A stretch of 64,000 nucleotides of DNA from Myxococcus stipitatus (lineage in GTDB: Bacteria > Myxococcota > Myxococcia > Myxococcales > Myxococcaceae), in contig NZ_CP102770.1 of the NCBI RefSeq assembly GCF_038561935.1, positions 7,006,001 to 7,070,000 on the forward strand, written 5' to 3'. Position 1 is the stretch's first letter. Each line of letters starts with the position of its first letter. Below, piece after piece: positions 26,036 through 34,126 of the stretch. The notes beneath the pieces were generated by a model. The model was not told where the DNA came from, did no database searches, and saw only the letters and a program-made list of their open reading frames with translations. The translations under genes and the position numbers were made by a program.

Positions 26036-27415
26036 TTACTCCTTCGGGACGGAGCAGCCCGGAGGCGGCTGCCAGTTGCGCAGCGCGGTGAGCACCGCGT
26101 CCTGGGGGCGAACCACTCCCTCGGGGGCATCGAGCCGGTTGACGCCCGGGGCCTGGGTGAAGTCGAGCAGCGCGGTGGGCACGAGGCGCGCGGGGCAGCC
26201 CTGCTTGAAGGTCTCCTCGGCCGCGGCGACGAGGCGGTCGGCGAGGTCCTCCATCGGCTGGGACGAGTCTGGCCAGGTCAGCTCGCCCGTCAGGGGCTCG
26301 GCGCGCTCGGGTGGAAACCATGACCACTTCAGGCGGGTCTGCGCGGTGGTGAACCACCCCGCGCCCCCGCCCATGCCCACGGAGGAGATGCCCGACTTCC
26401 GCTCCCGCCACTCGATCCGGTAGCCCTCCGGCACCGGAACCGAGGTGGGCAGCGCGCGACCTCGGCCCTCGGGCTCGTCCGCCAGGAGCACCGCGCGGGC
26501 CATCTCCCTCAAGGGCTCGAGCGCCAGCGTCCCCACCATCACCTGGGCGACGCGGGCCTCGTCCGTGGCCTTGGCGTTCACCGCGCCCCGCCGGTCCTTG
26601 TCCTCATGGAGGGCCAGCTCACTGCAGCTCTGGGACACCCACGCGGTGCCCGTGCCCAGGTGATAGGCGCGCACCTCGTCACAGAAGCCGTAGTGCCCGC
26701 GACGGCCCCGCAGCACCAGCCAGCCATCCGCCGGCGCCCGCATGCGGACCACGGGAGGCTGGGCGTCGTACGAATCAGAGGCGCGATAGCAGGTCCGCCA
26801 GGCAGTGTAGCGCCAGCGCGCGGGCTTCTTCCGGGCGTCCTGCGCACACCGCCGGGCAATCTTCTCCGTGAGCTGCGTGGTCTTCTCCTGGCGCTCCCGC
26901 TCCCGGGCGAAGGCCGCATCGACCCCGGCGGCCCATGGCTCCATCTGTTTCGCGCAGTCGGAGTCCGCCGCCGAGCACAGGAGGGACGCCAGCCGGTGGG
27001 TGGGTTCCGCCGTCTCGAGCGCCAGCGCCGGGCGGACACCGGGCGGCAGCACCACCGTGCGCACGCCGGGCTTGCCCAGTTCGAGATAGGACTCCACCCA
27101 CGCCCGTCCCCCCTCCCGCCACCAGGCCTTCAGCGACAAGGCGGGTGGGACGCCCTTCTCCGTCGACGCGGGGGTGCGCTCCTCGCGACTCATCTCGAAG
27201 CAGCGCGACTTCAGCAGCTCACGCAGGGCCTCCTCGACGGGCTGGGCGTCGGCCTCGTCCGGCAACCCGCTCAGTCGGGCGTCGAAGGCCAACAGGCGCT
27301 CCTGGGCCGCCGTCCACTCCGGCGTCGAGTGAGGGCACGGGACGAAGACCACTTCATCCGCCGGCGAGGGCTTCGCCGACAGGAGGACACCCATCGTGAG
27401 CAGGGACCAGAGCAT
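26036..27415 (-). CDS. Secreted protein of unknown function
   Basis: This 459-residue protein starts with a signal peptide (MLWSLLTMGVLLSAKPSPADE) behind a GGGGGG site. No known domain is recognised. It contains at least nine Cys residues spread along the mature part (for example VPCPHST, LLCSAADSDCAK, ARRCAQDARK, RTCYRASDSY and GFCDEVRAYH), which suggests disulfides in an exported protein. A segment GHYGFCDEVRAYHLGTGTAW may be part of a beta-propeller-like or lectin-like fold, but this is weak. It is divergent from the pterin genes with a 130-bp gap. Function is not assigned. Confidence 0.75.
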   Translation of the reverse strand: MLWSLLTMGVLLSAKPSPADEVVFVPCPHSTPEWTAAQERLLAFDARLSGLPDEADAQPVEEALRELLKSRCFEMSREERTPASTEKGVPPALSLKAWWREGGRAWVESYLELGKPGVRTVVLPPGVRPALALETAEPTHRLASLLCSAADSDCAKQMEPWAAGVDAAFARERERQEKTTQLTEKIARRCAQDARKKPARWRYTAWRTCYRASDSYDAQPPVVRMRAPADGWLVLRGRRGHYGFCDEVRAYHLGTGTAWVSQSCSELALHEDKDRRGAVNAKATDEARVAQVMVGTLALEPLREMARAVLLADEPEGRGRALPTSVPVPEGYRIEWRERKSGISSVGMGGGAGWFTTAQTRLKWSWFPPERAEPLTGELTWPDSSQPMEDLADRLVAAAEETFKQGCPARLVPTALLDFTQAPGVNRLDAPEGVVRPQDAVLTALRNWQPPPGCSVPKE

Positions 27416-27545
27416 TCTGGCCCCCCAGAATCGCGCATTTGCCCGCCGCGACGCCAGGACGTGCCGGGGCGTGACACTTCCCGCACCGCGCCTGGAGCAC
27501 GCCCGTTGAGGTGGATGGGGCTTGGTGCTAACCCCTGGGGAGCCC

Positions 27546-28040
27546 ATGCCACGCACGACGACCCTCGAGCTCCACAAGGAAGAGATGAAGTTCTCGGCCG
27601 GGCACTTCACCATCTTCTCGGCGACGCACCGCGAGAACCTGCACGGCCACAACTTCACCGTCTTCGTCGCGCTGACGGGAGAGGTGACCGACAACGGCAT
27701 GCTCTCCGACTACGGCCCGCTGAAGCGGACCATCATCGAGCGCTGCCACGCCTGGAACGAGACCTTCTTCCTCCCGGACCGCTCCCCGCACCTGAAGCTG
27801 GAGCGGGACGCGAAGGGCAATGTGCTCGCGCGCTTCAACGGCGAGGAGCTCCACTTCCTGGCCCGCGACGTGACGGTGCTCCCCGTGGCGAACGTGACGC
27901 TGGAGGAGCTGGCGCGCGTCTTCGGCGAGGAGCTGGTGGGAGATGGCTCGGCGATGCGCCGCGATGGCGTCCTGAAGCTGGTGGTGAAGTGCGCCTCCGG
28001 CCCCGGTCAGTGGTCCTCCTGGGAGTGGGAGGCGGCGTGA
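27546..28040 (+). CDS. 6-pyruvoyltetrahydropterin synthase-like protein, PTPS-III-type
   Basis: This 164-residue protein belongs to the PTPS/QueD (tunnelling-fold pterin) family. The zinc histidines are His20 (SAGHF), His33 and His35 (LHGHNF). In canonical PTPS and QueD a Cys precedes HGH, but here that Cys is absent and the motif reads Glu30-N-L-H-G-H, matching the ExxHGH pattern of the PTPS-III subgroup. PTPS-III enzymes can replace FolB by making 6-hydroxymethyl-dihydropterin for folate synthesis. It carries an insert (about 80-115) relative to QueD. The start at 27546 has a GGGGAG site. Its stop overlaps the SDR start by 2 bp. The exact reaction is inferred from one motif. Confidence 0.8.
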   Translation: MPRTTTLELHKEEMKFSAGHFTIFSATHRENLHGHNFTVFVALTGEVTDNGMLSDYGPLKRTIIERCHAWNETFFLPDRSPHLKLERDAKGNVLARFNGEELHFLARDVTVLPVANVTLEELARVFGEELVGDGSAMRRDGVLKLVVKCASGPGQWSSWEWEAA

Positions 28041-28744
28041 CGGACTGGGCCCTCATCACCGGCGCCAGTCGAGGCATCGGACAGGCCGCGGCGGCGCGCT
28101 TCCGGAAGGAAGGCTGGGGCGTGCTGAACCTGTCGCGCGGCGAGAGCGGCGTGCCCGGTGTCGTGGACCTGCGCGTGGACCTGGGCTCCGGCGACTGGGA
28201 GCCTCGCGTGGAGGCCGCCCTGCGCGAGCACCTGGGGCCGTCCCCCCGCCGCGTCACCCTGGTGCACAACGCGGCGCTCTACGAGCACGACGACGCGCTC
28301 GCGCTCACGGCGGAGCACCTGCGCCGGGTGCTGGAGGTCAACCTCGTCGCGCCCGCGGTGCTCAACCGGCTGGCGCGGCCGTACCTGCGCGAGGGCTCCT
28401 CCATCCTCTACGTGGGCTCCACGCTGTCGGAGAAGGCCGTCCGCAACAACGCCACCTACGTGACGTCCAAGCACGCGCTCGTCGGGCTGATGCGCGCCAC
28501 CTGCCAGGACCTGGTGGGCACGGGCATCCACACCGTCTGCGTGTGCCCCGGCTTCACCGACACGGAGCTCCTGCGCGAGCACCTGGGCGACAAGCCCGAG
28601 CTCCGGGCCACCATCGCCTCCAAGTCCACGTTCGGGCGACTCATCACTCCGGAGGAGATCGCCCACGTCCTCTACTTCTGCGCCACCACGGCCACGGTGA
28701 ATGGCGCCGTGCTGCACGCCAACCTGGGCCAGGTGGAGACCTGA
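28037..28744 (+). CDS. Short-chain dehydrogenase/reductase in pterin cluster
   Basis: This 235-residue protein is a classical SDR. The nucleotide-binding motif is TGASRGIG (8-15), followed by HNAA (77-80), catalytic Ser128 and Tyr141-x3-Lys145 (YVTSK). The start is GTG at 28037, overlapping the stop of the PTPS-like gene. Sitting between two pterin synthase genes, it could be a pteridine reductase, such as a sepiapterin reductase- or FolM-like dihydropteridine/dihydromonapterin reductase. Sequence alone cannot separate these from other SDR roles. It ends four bases before the convergent queD stop. Confidence 0.88.
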   Translation: MTDWALITGASRGIGQAAAARFRKEGWGVLNLSRGESGVPGVVDLRVDLGSGDWEPRVEAALREHLGPSPRRVTLVHNAALYEHDDALALTAEHLRRVLEVNLVAPAVLNRLARPYLREGSSILYVGSTLSEKAVRNNATYVTSKHALVGLMRATCQDLVGTGIHTVCVCPGFTDTELLREHLGDKPELRATIASKSTFGRLITPEEIAHVLYFCATTATVNGAVLHANLGQVET

Positions 28745-28748
28745 GGGC

Positions 28749-29156
28749 TCAGCCCTCGGCGGGGTAGACGGTGCACTGCGAGGTGCACGTCTCGGACACG
28801 CGCAGCTTCACCACGCGCGCGGCGGGGAAGTTGGGGAAGCTCAGCCGCTCGTAGACCCAAGCCGCGAGCAGCTCGCTCGTGGGGTTCTCCAGCCCCTCCA
28901 CGTCGTTGAGCAGCCGGTGGTCCAGCTGCGCGTGCAGCGCCTGCCAGGCGGTGTTGAGCTCGGAGAAGTCGACGATCCAGCCGAAGTGAGGGTCCACCGG
29001 TCCCCGGACGGTGATTTCGATGCGGTAGCTGTGCCCGTGGACACGCGAGCACTTGTGGCCGGGGGGGACATTCGGGAGGCGATGCGCGGCCTCGAAGGTG
29101 AACTCCTTCGAGATTTCGGTCACCAGCGAGACTTTCTTCTTCGAGACGGGCTCCAT
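28749..29156 (-). CDS. queD: 6-carboxytetrahydropterin synthase QueD
   Basis: QueD converts dihydroneopterin triphosphate to 6-carboxytetrahydropterin in queuosine and deazapurine synthesis. This 135-residue protein closely resembles the E. coli enzyme along its whole length: FTFEAAHRLPNVPPGHKC, RVHGHSY, DPHFGWIVDFSEL, LENPTSE and ETCTSQC. The catalytic Cys36 and the zinc ligands His25, His40 and His42 are all present. The start at 29156 is chosen from alignment; an ATG nine codons upstream is in frame. It is convergent with the SDR gene, so it is not in the same operon as the PTPS-like gene, though it lies within 1 kb of it. Confidence 0.93.
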   Translation of the reverse strand: MEPVSKKKVSLVTEISKEFTFEAAHRLPNVPPGHKCSRVHGHSYRIEITVRGPVDPHFGWIVDFSELNTAWQALHAQLDHRLLNDVEGLENPTSELLAAWVYERLSFPNFPAARVVKLRVSETCTSQCTVYPAEG

Positions 29157-29225
29157 GGCCCGGCCTTCTACCCACGTTTGCATCCACGCGTCGAGCCAAG
29201 ACGCGGGACGGAGCCCCCGCCGGGC

Positions 29226-31001
29226 CTACGGACGGACGGCCGCGAGGATGTATCGGGGCAGCAATTCCTCCCGGAACGTCTTCCAGAGGTTGAACTGACC
29301 GTAATTCCCGCCGGTGAACATCACCGTGAGCTCCAGCTCGGGGATGACCATGACGTACTGGCCTCCGTTGCCGCCGGCCTCGTATTCCGCGTACACCCGC
29401 TCGCCCACCTTCAGCTCGTGACGCCACCACGCATAGCCATACGTGCGCTCCGGGCTCATGCTCATGACGGAGTGCCGCGCGGTGGAGCGCTCGACCCAGC
29501 CCTTGCTGACCACGCGCCGGCCATTCCACACGCCGCCGGACAGGTAGAGCTGCCCCAGCTTCAGCGCGTCCCGAGGCCGCGCGTACAACCCGCCACCGAG
29601 ATACGCCTCGCCATCCGGCATCAGGTTCATCGCGTAGCGACGGAACTGGAGCGGCCGGGCCACGGTGCGCTCGAAGTGCTCGGGCAGCCACGTTCCCGTC
29701 GCGTGGCGCACCACGCCGCCCAACAGGTTGATGCCCGCCGTGCAGTACACCGCCTGCGGTGCTCCTGGAGCCCGGCCCAGCGGCAGGTCCAGCGTGTATG
29801 TGTACCAGTCGCCTTCCTGTGACTGGAGGCGGTCCTCTCCGCCCGGGGACTCCTCGTTGTTGTCATCGCAGTCGAGCCCCGAGGTCATCGTCATCAAGTG
29901 TTCCAGCGTGAGCTGGGCCTTGCGCGGGTCCATGGGCGCGGCGGGCTTGTACGCGGGGAACATCGAGTAGACGGGCGTCTGGGGAGAGAGCTTCGCGCCC
30001 TGCTCGATGGCGGTGCCCACCAGCACGGGCGCCAGCGTCTTGGAGGCGGAGCGCAGGTCATGCAGGCGCTCCTTGTCGAAGCCGTGGAAGTACTCCTCCA
30101 CCACGAGCTTGCCCCGACGCGCGATGAGCACGCCCTGGATGAGCGGCTTCGCTGTGGGCCCCGGCTCCGTGTCGAGGATGCGCTGCATCAGCGCCGCGAT
30201 GGGCGCGGGGTCCATGCCCACGTCCTGGAGCGACGCCGTCGCCCAGCCATCCGACTCCGCGACGGGGGCGCGGTAGACATACGGGCCCGGCGCGGGCGTG
30301 CGCGCGTAGAGCCCCACCGCCTGGTTCCGGTCCCTCCGGGTGAACTGGAGCGGCCCCAGGAAGAGCAGGGACACGGTCAGCCGGTCCTGCCGCGCGTCAT
30401 GTGTGCCCTCGAGCGTCGTGGGCCCGCGCGGGTCCACCAGCGTCACGGCACCCTCCCGCATCGACACGTTGAACGCGAACTGCCGGCCGAAGCCCTTCTC
30501 CGGGTCTCGCAGGTACGCGCCGATGGAGCCATCCGGGCGCTCGTACACCCCCAGGTACAACGTGAGGCGGTCCGCCCACGGCGTCACGGTGCCCCGCCAG
30601 GCCCCTTCGCGCAGCGCGCGCAGATCCACGGGCGAGGCGTACTGGACGCCTCCGACGACGACCTTGGGCTGCACCCAGTGGCCTCGGATGCTCTTCCCAT
30701 CGGCGCCCACCTTGCCTCGGAACGTCCCCTGCCCTCCCGGCAGCACCACCGTCAGCGCGTCCTTCTCCAGGTGCCCGGGCGCCTCGAAGCCCGCGATGCT
30801 CGCGCGCCAGGTGCGCCCCTCTCGAACCACTGTGAGCTCGCCTTGGACCTCCGGCCCGAAGACAGGTTCCGCGGCCCAGATGCCCAGCAGCTTCCGAGCC
30901 TCGTCCGCGACCACCGGGACCGGTGGGGCGGACTGCGCACTGGAGGACAGCGGCCCCAAAGCCAACACGGCCCCCAGGAGGATATGGACCCACGAGGGCA
31001 C
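29226..31001 (-). CDS. Secreted serine hydrolase, beta-lactamase/class C esterase fold
   Basis: This 591-residue exported protein has a signal peptide (MPSWVHILLGAVLALGPLSSSAQ) from a GTG start at 31001 behind AGGAA. The N-terminal third (about 40-270) is a beta-rich domain of unknown type. The C-terminal half is a penicillin-binding-protein-like hydrolase with the catalytic tetrad Ser318-Ala-Ser-Lys321 in DLRSASKTLAPV. The second motif, usually Tyr-x-Asn, reads Tyr-Cys-Thr (VYCTAGINLLGG), so the Asn is replaced. It may hydrolyse esters or act on peptidoglycan-like substrates. It is divergent from the histidine kinase gene. Confidence 0.85.
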   Translation of the reverse strand: MPSWVHILLGAVLALGPLSSSAQSAPPVPVVADEARKLLGIWAAEPVFGPEVQGELTVVREGRTWRASIAGFEAPGHLEKDALTVVLPGGQGTFRGKVGADGKSIRGHWVQPKVVVGGVQYASPVDLRALREGAWRGTVTPWADRLTLYLGVYERPDGSIGAYLRDPEKGFGRQFAFNVSMREGAVTLVDPRGPTTLEGTHDARQDRLTVSLLFLGPLQFTRRDRNQAVGLYARTPAPGPYVYRAPVAESDGWATASLQDVGMDPAPIAALMQRILDTEPGPTAKPLIQGVLIARRGKLVVEEYFHGFDKERLHDLRSASKTLAPVLVGTAIEQGAKLSPQTPVYSMFPAYKPAAPMDPRKAQLTLEHLMTMTSGLDCDDNNEESPGGEDRLQSQEGDWYTYTLDLPLGRAPGAPQAVYCTAGINLLGGVVRHATGTWLPEHFERTVARPLQFRRYAMNLMPDGEAYLGGGLYARPRDALKLGQLYLSGGVWNGRRVVSKGWVERSTARHSVMSMSPERTYGYAWWRHELKVGERVYAEYEAGGNGGQYVMVIPELELTVMFTGGNYGQFNLWKTFREELLPRYILAAVRP

Positions 31002-31244
31002 GGCGGGGTTCCTGGGAGGGCGGGCAAGTGGGCTCACCGCCGCCCTACGCCCCAGCCCCCGGGGCGATTGCAACTGACTTGCACGAATGCCCCCGCGCCT
31101 GGAGCAGGCGGCCGGGCTATCCTCCCCCGCCATGAGTCCATGGGTCAGGAGGGCCAGCGCCCACACGGGAGGACCGCTTTGCTTGCGTCCCAGCCCCGGG
31201 ACGCGTAGCGATGGCCTCCGGGCCTCTGTCCGGCCTCCGCGCGC

Positions 31245-32789
31245 ATGAAGCTCTCCCTCGCTACCCGCATCTTCCTGGGCTACGCGGTGGTGCTCGTCAC
31301 CTTCGGCCTGGTGTCCCTCTTCAGCGTCGCGGAGCTGCACCGCAACCGGCTGGAGATCCGGCTGGTGAGCCAGGGCTATCTCCAGCTCTCCCAGGACGCG
31401 GCGGAGATGGAGATGAACCACGCCAACCAGCAACGCCACACCTCGCGCATGCTGGAGGAGGACAGCGCGGAGATCCGCCGCGCCATCATCCGACTGGCGC
31501 GTGTCTACGTGCCCACGACCTTCATCTCCCAGCGGCTCGCGGCGACGCGCGAGCGGGCCACGCAGCTTCGCGCCATGGCGCCGGAGAGCGAGGTGCGCTT
31601 CATCCAGGAGCTGGAGTCGCGGCTCGCCGAGCTGGACACGCGCTACCGCGAATACGGCCGCGCCGCGGAGAGCGTCTTCGACGCCTTCAGCAAGCAGGCC
31701 CCGGACAAGGCCCAGGTGGAGCGCGCCACCGCGGACGTGCTCAGCATGGAGGACGCCATCGGCCGCGAGCTGCGCCTCTTGCGCCTGTCGCTCTCCAACC
31801 GCATCCGCGAGCGCGTGGACGGCGCCGAGGAGCGCGAGCGGCAGACGGGCCTGGCCATCATCAGCCTCTCCGTCGCGGCCATCCTCCTGGGCCTGGGCGC
31901 CACGGCCTGGTCCGCCCGGACGCTGCGCCCGGTGCGCACGCTCATCGAGGGCGTGTCGCGCATCGGCAAGGGCGACTACAGCGCGCAGCTCGGTGTGAGG
32001 GGCCATGACGAGGTGGCGGTGCTCGCGCGGGCGTTCGACCAGATGGCGCGCTCGCTCCAGGCCCGCGAGGCGCAGATAAAAGCCCAGGCGGAGGCGCTGA
32101 TGCGCGCCGAGCAGCTCGCCGCCGTCGGCCGCATCTCCGCGCAAATCGTCCACGAGGTGCGCAACCCGCTGTCCTCCATCGGACTCAACGTGGAGCTGCT
32201 GGGCGACGCGGTGGAGCAGGCCACCTTCCCGGACCCCGGCGAGGCCAGCGAGGTGAAGGACCTGCTGTCCGCCGTCACCCGCGAGGTGGACCGGCTGGCG
32301 GACGTCACCGAGCACTACCTGCGCATGGCCCGTCCCCAGCGGCCGGACCTGGACCCTCGCGACGTGACGGCGGTCCTCGACGGCGTGTTGGACTTCTCAC
32401 GCGAGGAGCTGATGCGCGCGGGCGTGGAGGTGGTGCGCGAGTTCGCGCCGGAGACGCCCGCCGTGCTCGCCGACGAGGGACAGCTGCGCCAGGTCTTCCT
32501 CAACCTGCTGCGCAACAGCCGCGAGGCGATGCCCCACGGCGGCCTGCTCACCATCGCCACCCGCCCCCTGGAGCAGGACGTGGAGGTGACGGTGAAGGAC
32601 ACAGGTCAGGGCATGACGGAGGAGGTGCGCCAACACCTCTTCGAGCCGTTCTTCACCACCAAGGAGGGCGGCACCGGCCTGGGGCTGGCGGTGAGTCAAC
32701 AGATTCTCCAGGCCCACGGGGGCTCGCTCTCCTGCCAGAGTATTCCCGGCCAGGGCACGGCCTTCGTGTTAAGGCTTCCTCGCGCATGA
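31245..32789 (+). CDS. Membrane sensor histidine kinase (HAMP, HisKA, HATPase)
   Basis: This 514-residue kinase has a membrane helix near residues 6-27, an extracytoplasmic helical sensor (about 30-200) and a second membrane helix (about 202-226). A HAMP domain follows (about 227-280). The phosphoacceptor is His303 in IVHEVRNPLSSIGLN. The ATP-binding domain shows NLLRNSREAM (N box), VKDTGQGM (G1) and EPFFTTKEGGTGLGLAVSQQI (F and G2 boxes), the NtrB-like arrangement. No response regulator is adjacent. Instead its stop overlaps by 4 bp (ATGA) the start of an M16 peptidase, an unusual coupling. The signal sensed is unknown. Confidence 0.93.
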   Translation: MKLSLATRIFLGYAVVLVTFGLVSLFSVAELHRNRLEIRLVSQGYLQLSQDAAEMEMNHANQQRHTSRMLEEDSAEIRRAIIRLARVYVPTTFISQRLAATRERATQLRAMAPESEVRFIQELESRLAELDTRYREYGRAAESVFDAFSKQAPDKAQVERATADVLSMEDAIGRELRLLRLSLSNRIRERVDGAEERERQTGLAIISLSVAAILLGLGATAWSARTLRPVRTLIEGVSRIGKGDYSAQLGVRGHDEVAVLARAFDQMARSLQAREAQIKAQAEALMRAEQLAAVGRISAQIVHEVRNPLSSIGLNVELLGDAVEQATFPDPGEASEVKDLLSAVTREVDRLADVTEHYLRMARPQRPDLDPRDVTAVLDGVLDFSREELMRAGVEVVREFAPETPAVLADEGQLRQVFLNLLRNSREAMPHGGLLTIATRPLEQDVEVTVKDTGQGMTEEVRQHLFEPFFTTKEGGTGLGLAVSQQILQAHGGSLSCQSIPGQGTAFVLRLPRA

Positions 32790-34126
32790 GCTTCACATCG
32801 TATCGGGACGTGCTGCCCTCCGGGCTCCGCGTCGTCACCGTCGAGACGCCCCACCTCCACACCGCCCTGCTCGCCATCTACGTCCGCACGGGCAGCCGCC
32901 ACGAGACGGCCGCGAACAACGGCGTCAGCCACTACCTCGAACACCTGTTCTTCCGGGGCAGCGAGGGTTGGCCGGACACCGTGAAGATGAACGCCGCCGT
33001 GGAGGAGGTGGGCGGCAACCTCAACGGCGTCACCACCCGGGACCACGGCTACTACTACACGCCGCTGCACCCGGCCCACCTGCGCGTCGGCCTGGACATC
33101 CTCGGGGACATGCTCACCCGCCCCCGCCTCACCGACATGGAGGTGGAGCGGCAGATCATCCTCGAGGAGATGCTGGACGAGGTCGACGAGAAGGGCCGGG
33201 ACATCGACCTGGACAACCTGTCCAAGCACCTGCTGTTCCCCAACCACCCGCTGGCGCTCAAGATCGCCGGGACGCGCGACTCCGTCTCCGCGCTCCAGCA
33301 CTCGCAGGTGCTGGAGCACTTCGCCCAGCACTACGTCACCGGCAACATCGTGGTCACCGCCGCGGGCCGCGTGCGCCGCGACGAGGTGCTGGAATTGACC
33401 GAGCGCGCCTTCGCCCGCCTGCCCAAGGGCCTCGCGAGCACGGAGACACCTCCGCCCGCCGCCGCGCCGGGCCCCTTGCTGCACTTCGTCTCGCACGACG
33501 AATCGCAGACGGAGTTCCGCCTCAACTTCCGCACCGTGCCGGAGCAGCACGACGACTACGCCGCGCTGCAGATCATCCGTCGCGTGCTGGATGACGGTCT
33601 GTCCTCGCGCCTGCCGTTCGAAATCGTGGAGAAGCGTGGGCTGGCCTACTCCGTCCACGCGTCGCTGGACGCATACGACGACGCGGGCCTGTTCGAGATT
33701 GAAGCCGCCAGCGCCCCTGAGAAGGCGTCCCAGGTGGTGCAGGAGTCGCTGCGGGTGCTCAGCACGCTGTGCGACGACCTGATTGGCGACGAGGAGCTGG
33801 CGCGCGCCAAGCGCCGTCACCGCATGCTGCTGGAGTTCTCCCAAGACTCGCCGGGGGAGCTGGCCGGGTGGTTCGGCGGCACGGAGCTGTTCCGCGCGCC
33901 GGAGACCTTCGCCCACCGCGCGGACCTGGTGGACTCGCAGTCGGCCGAGCGCGTCCGCGAGGTGGCCCGTCGCTACTTCCGGAAGGAGAACCTCACCGTG
34001 GTGGCGGTGGGTCAGCGCAAGGGCCTCAAGGCCCTGGAGCGCGTGGTGGCGGAGGCCCCGGGACTGCCCGGAGCCCCCGCGCTGAAGCCCGCGAAGGCGA
34101 AGGTCAGCGCCGGCCGCCGCGGATGA
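32786..34126 (+). CDS. M16-family zinc peptidase
   Basis: This 446-residue protein is an M16 (pitrilysin/mitochondrial-processing-peptidase-like) metallopeptidase. The inverted zinc motif is His49-Tyr-Leu-Glu-His53 (HYLEHLFFRG), with the third ligand expected in RQIILEEMLDEVDEKG. The second half contains the substrate-binding Arg/Tyr region KRGLAYSVHASLDAY. There is no signal peptide, so it may act in the cytoplasm. It is translationally coupled to the upstream histidine kinase. Its final 23 bp overlap the 3' end of the convergent TPR lipoprotein gene. Substrate is unknown. Confidence 0.92.
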   Translation: MSFTSYRDVLPSGLRVVTVETPHLHTALLAIYVRTGSRHETAANNGVSHYLEHLFFRGSEGWPDTVKMNAAVEEVGGNLNGVTTRDHGYYYTPLHPAHLRVGLDILGDMLTRPRLTDMEVERQIILEEMLDEVDEKGRDIDLDNLSKHLLFPNHPLALKIAGTRDSVSALQHSQVLEHFAQHYVTGNIVVTAAGRVRRDEVLELTERAFARLPKGLASTETPPPAAAPGPLLHFVSHDESQTEFRLNFRTVPEQHDDYAALQIIRRVLDDGLSSRLPFEIVEKRGLAYSVHASLDAYDDAGLFEIEAASAPEKASQVVQESLRVLSTLCDDLIGDEELARAKRRHRMLLEFSQDSPGELAGWFGGTELFRAPETFAHRADLVDSQSAERVREVARRYFRKENLTVVAVGQRKGLKALERVVAEAPGLPGAPALKPAKAKVSAGRRG

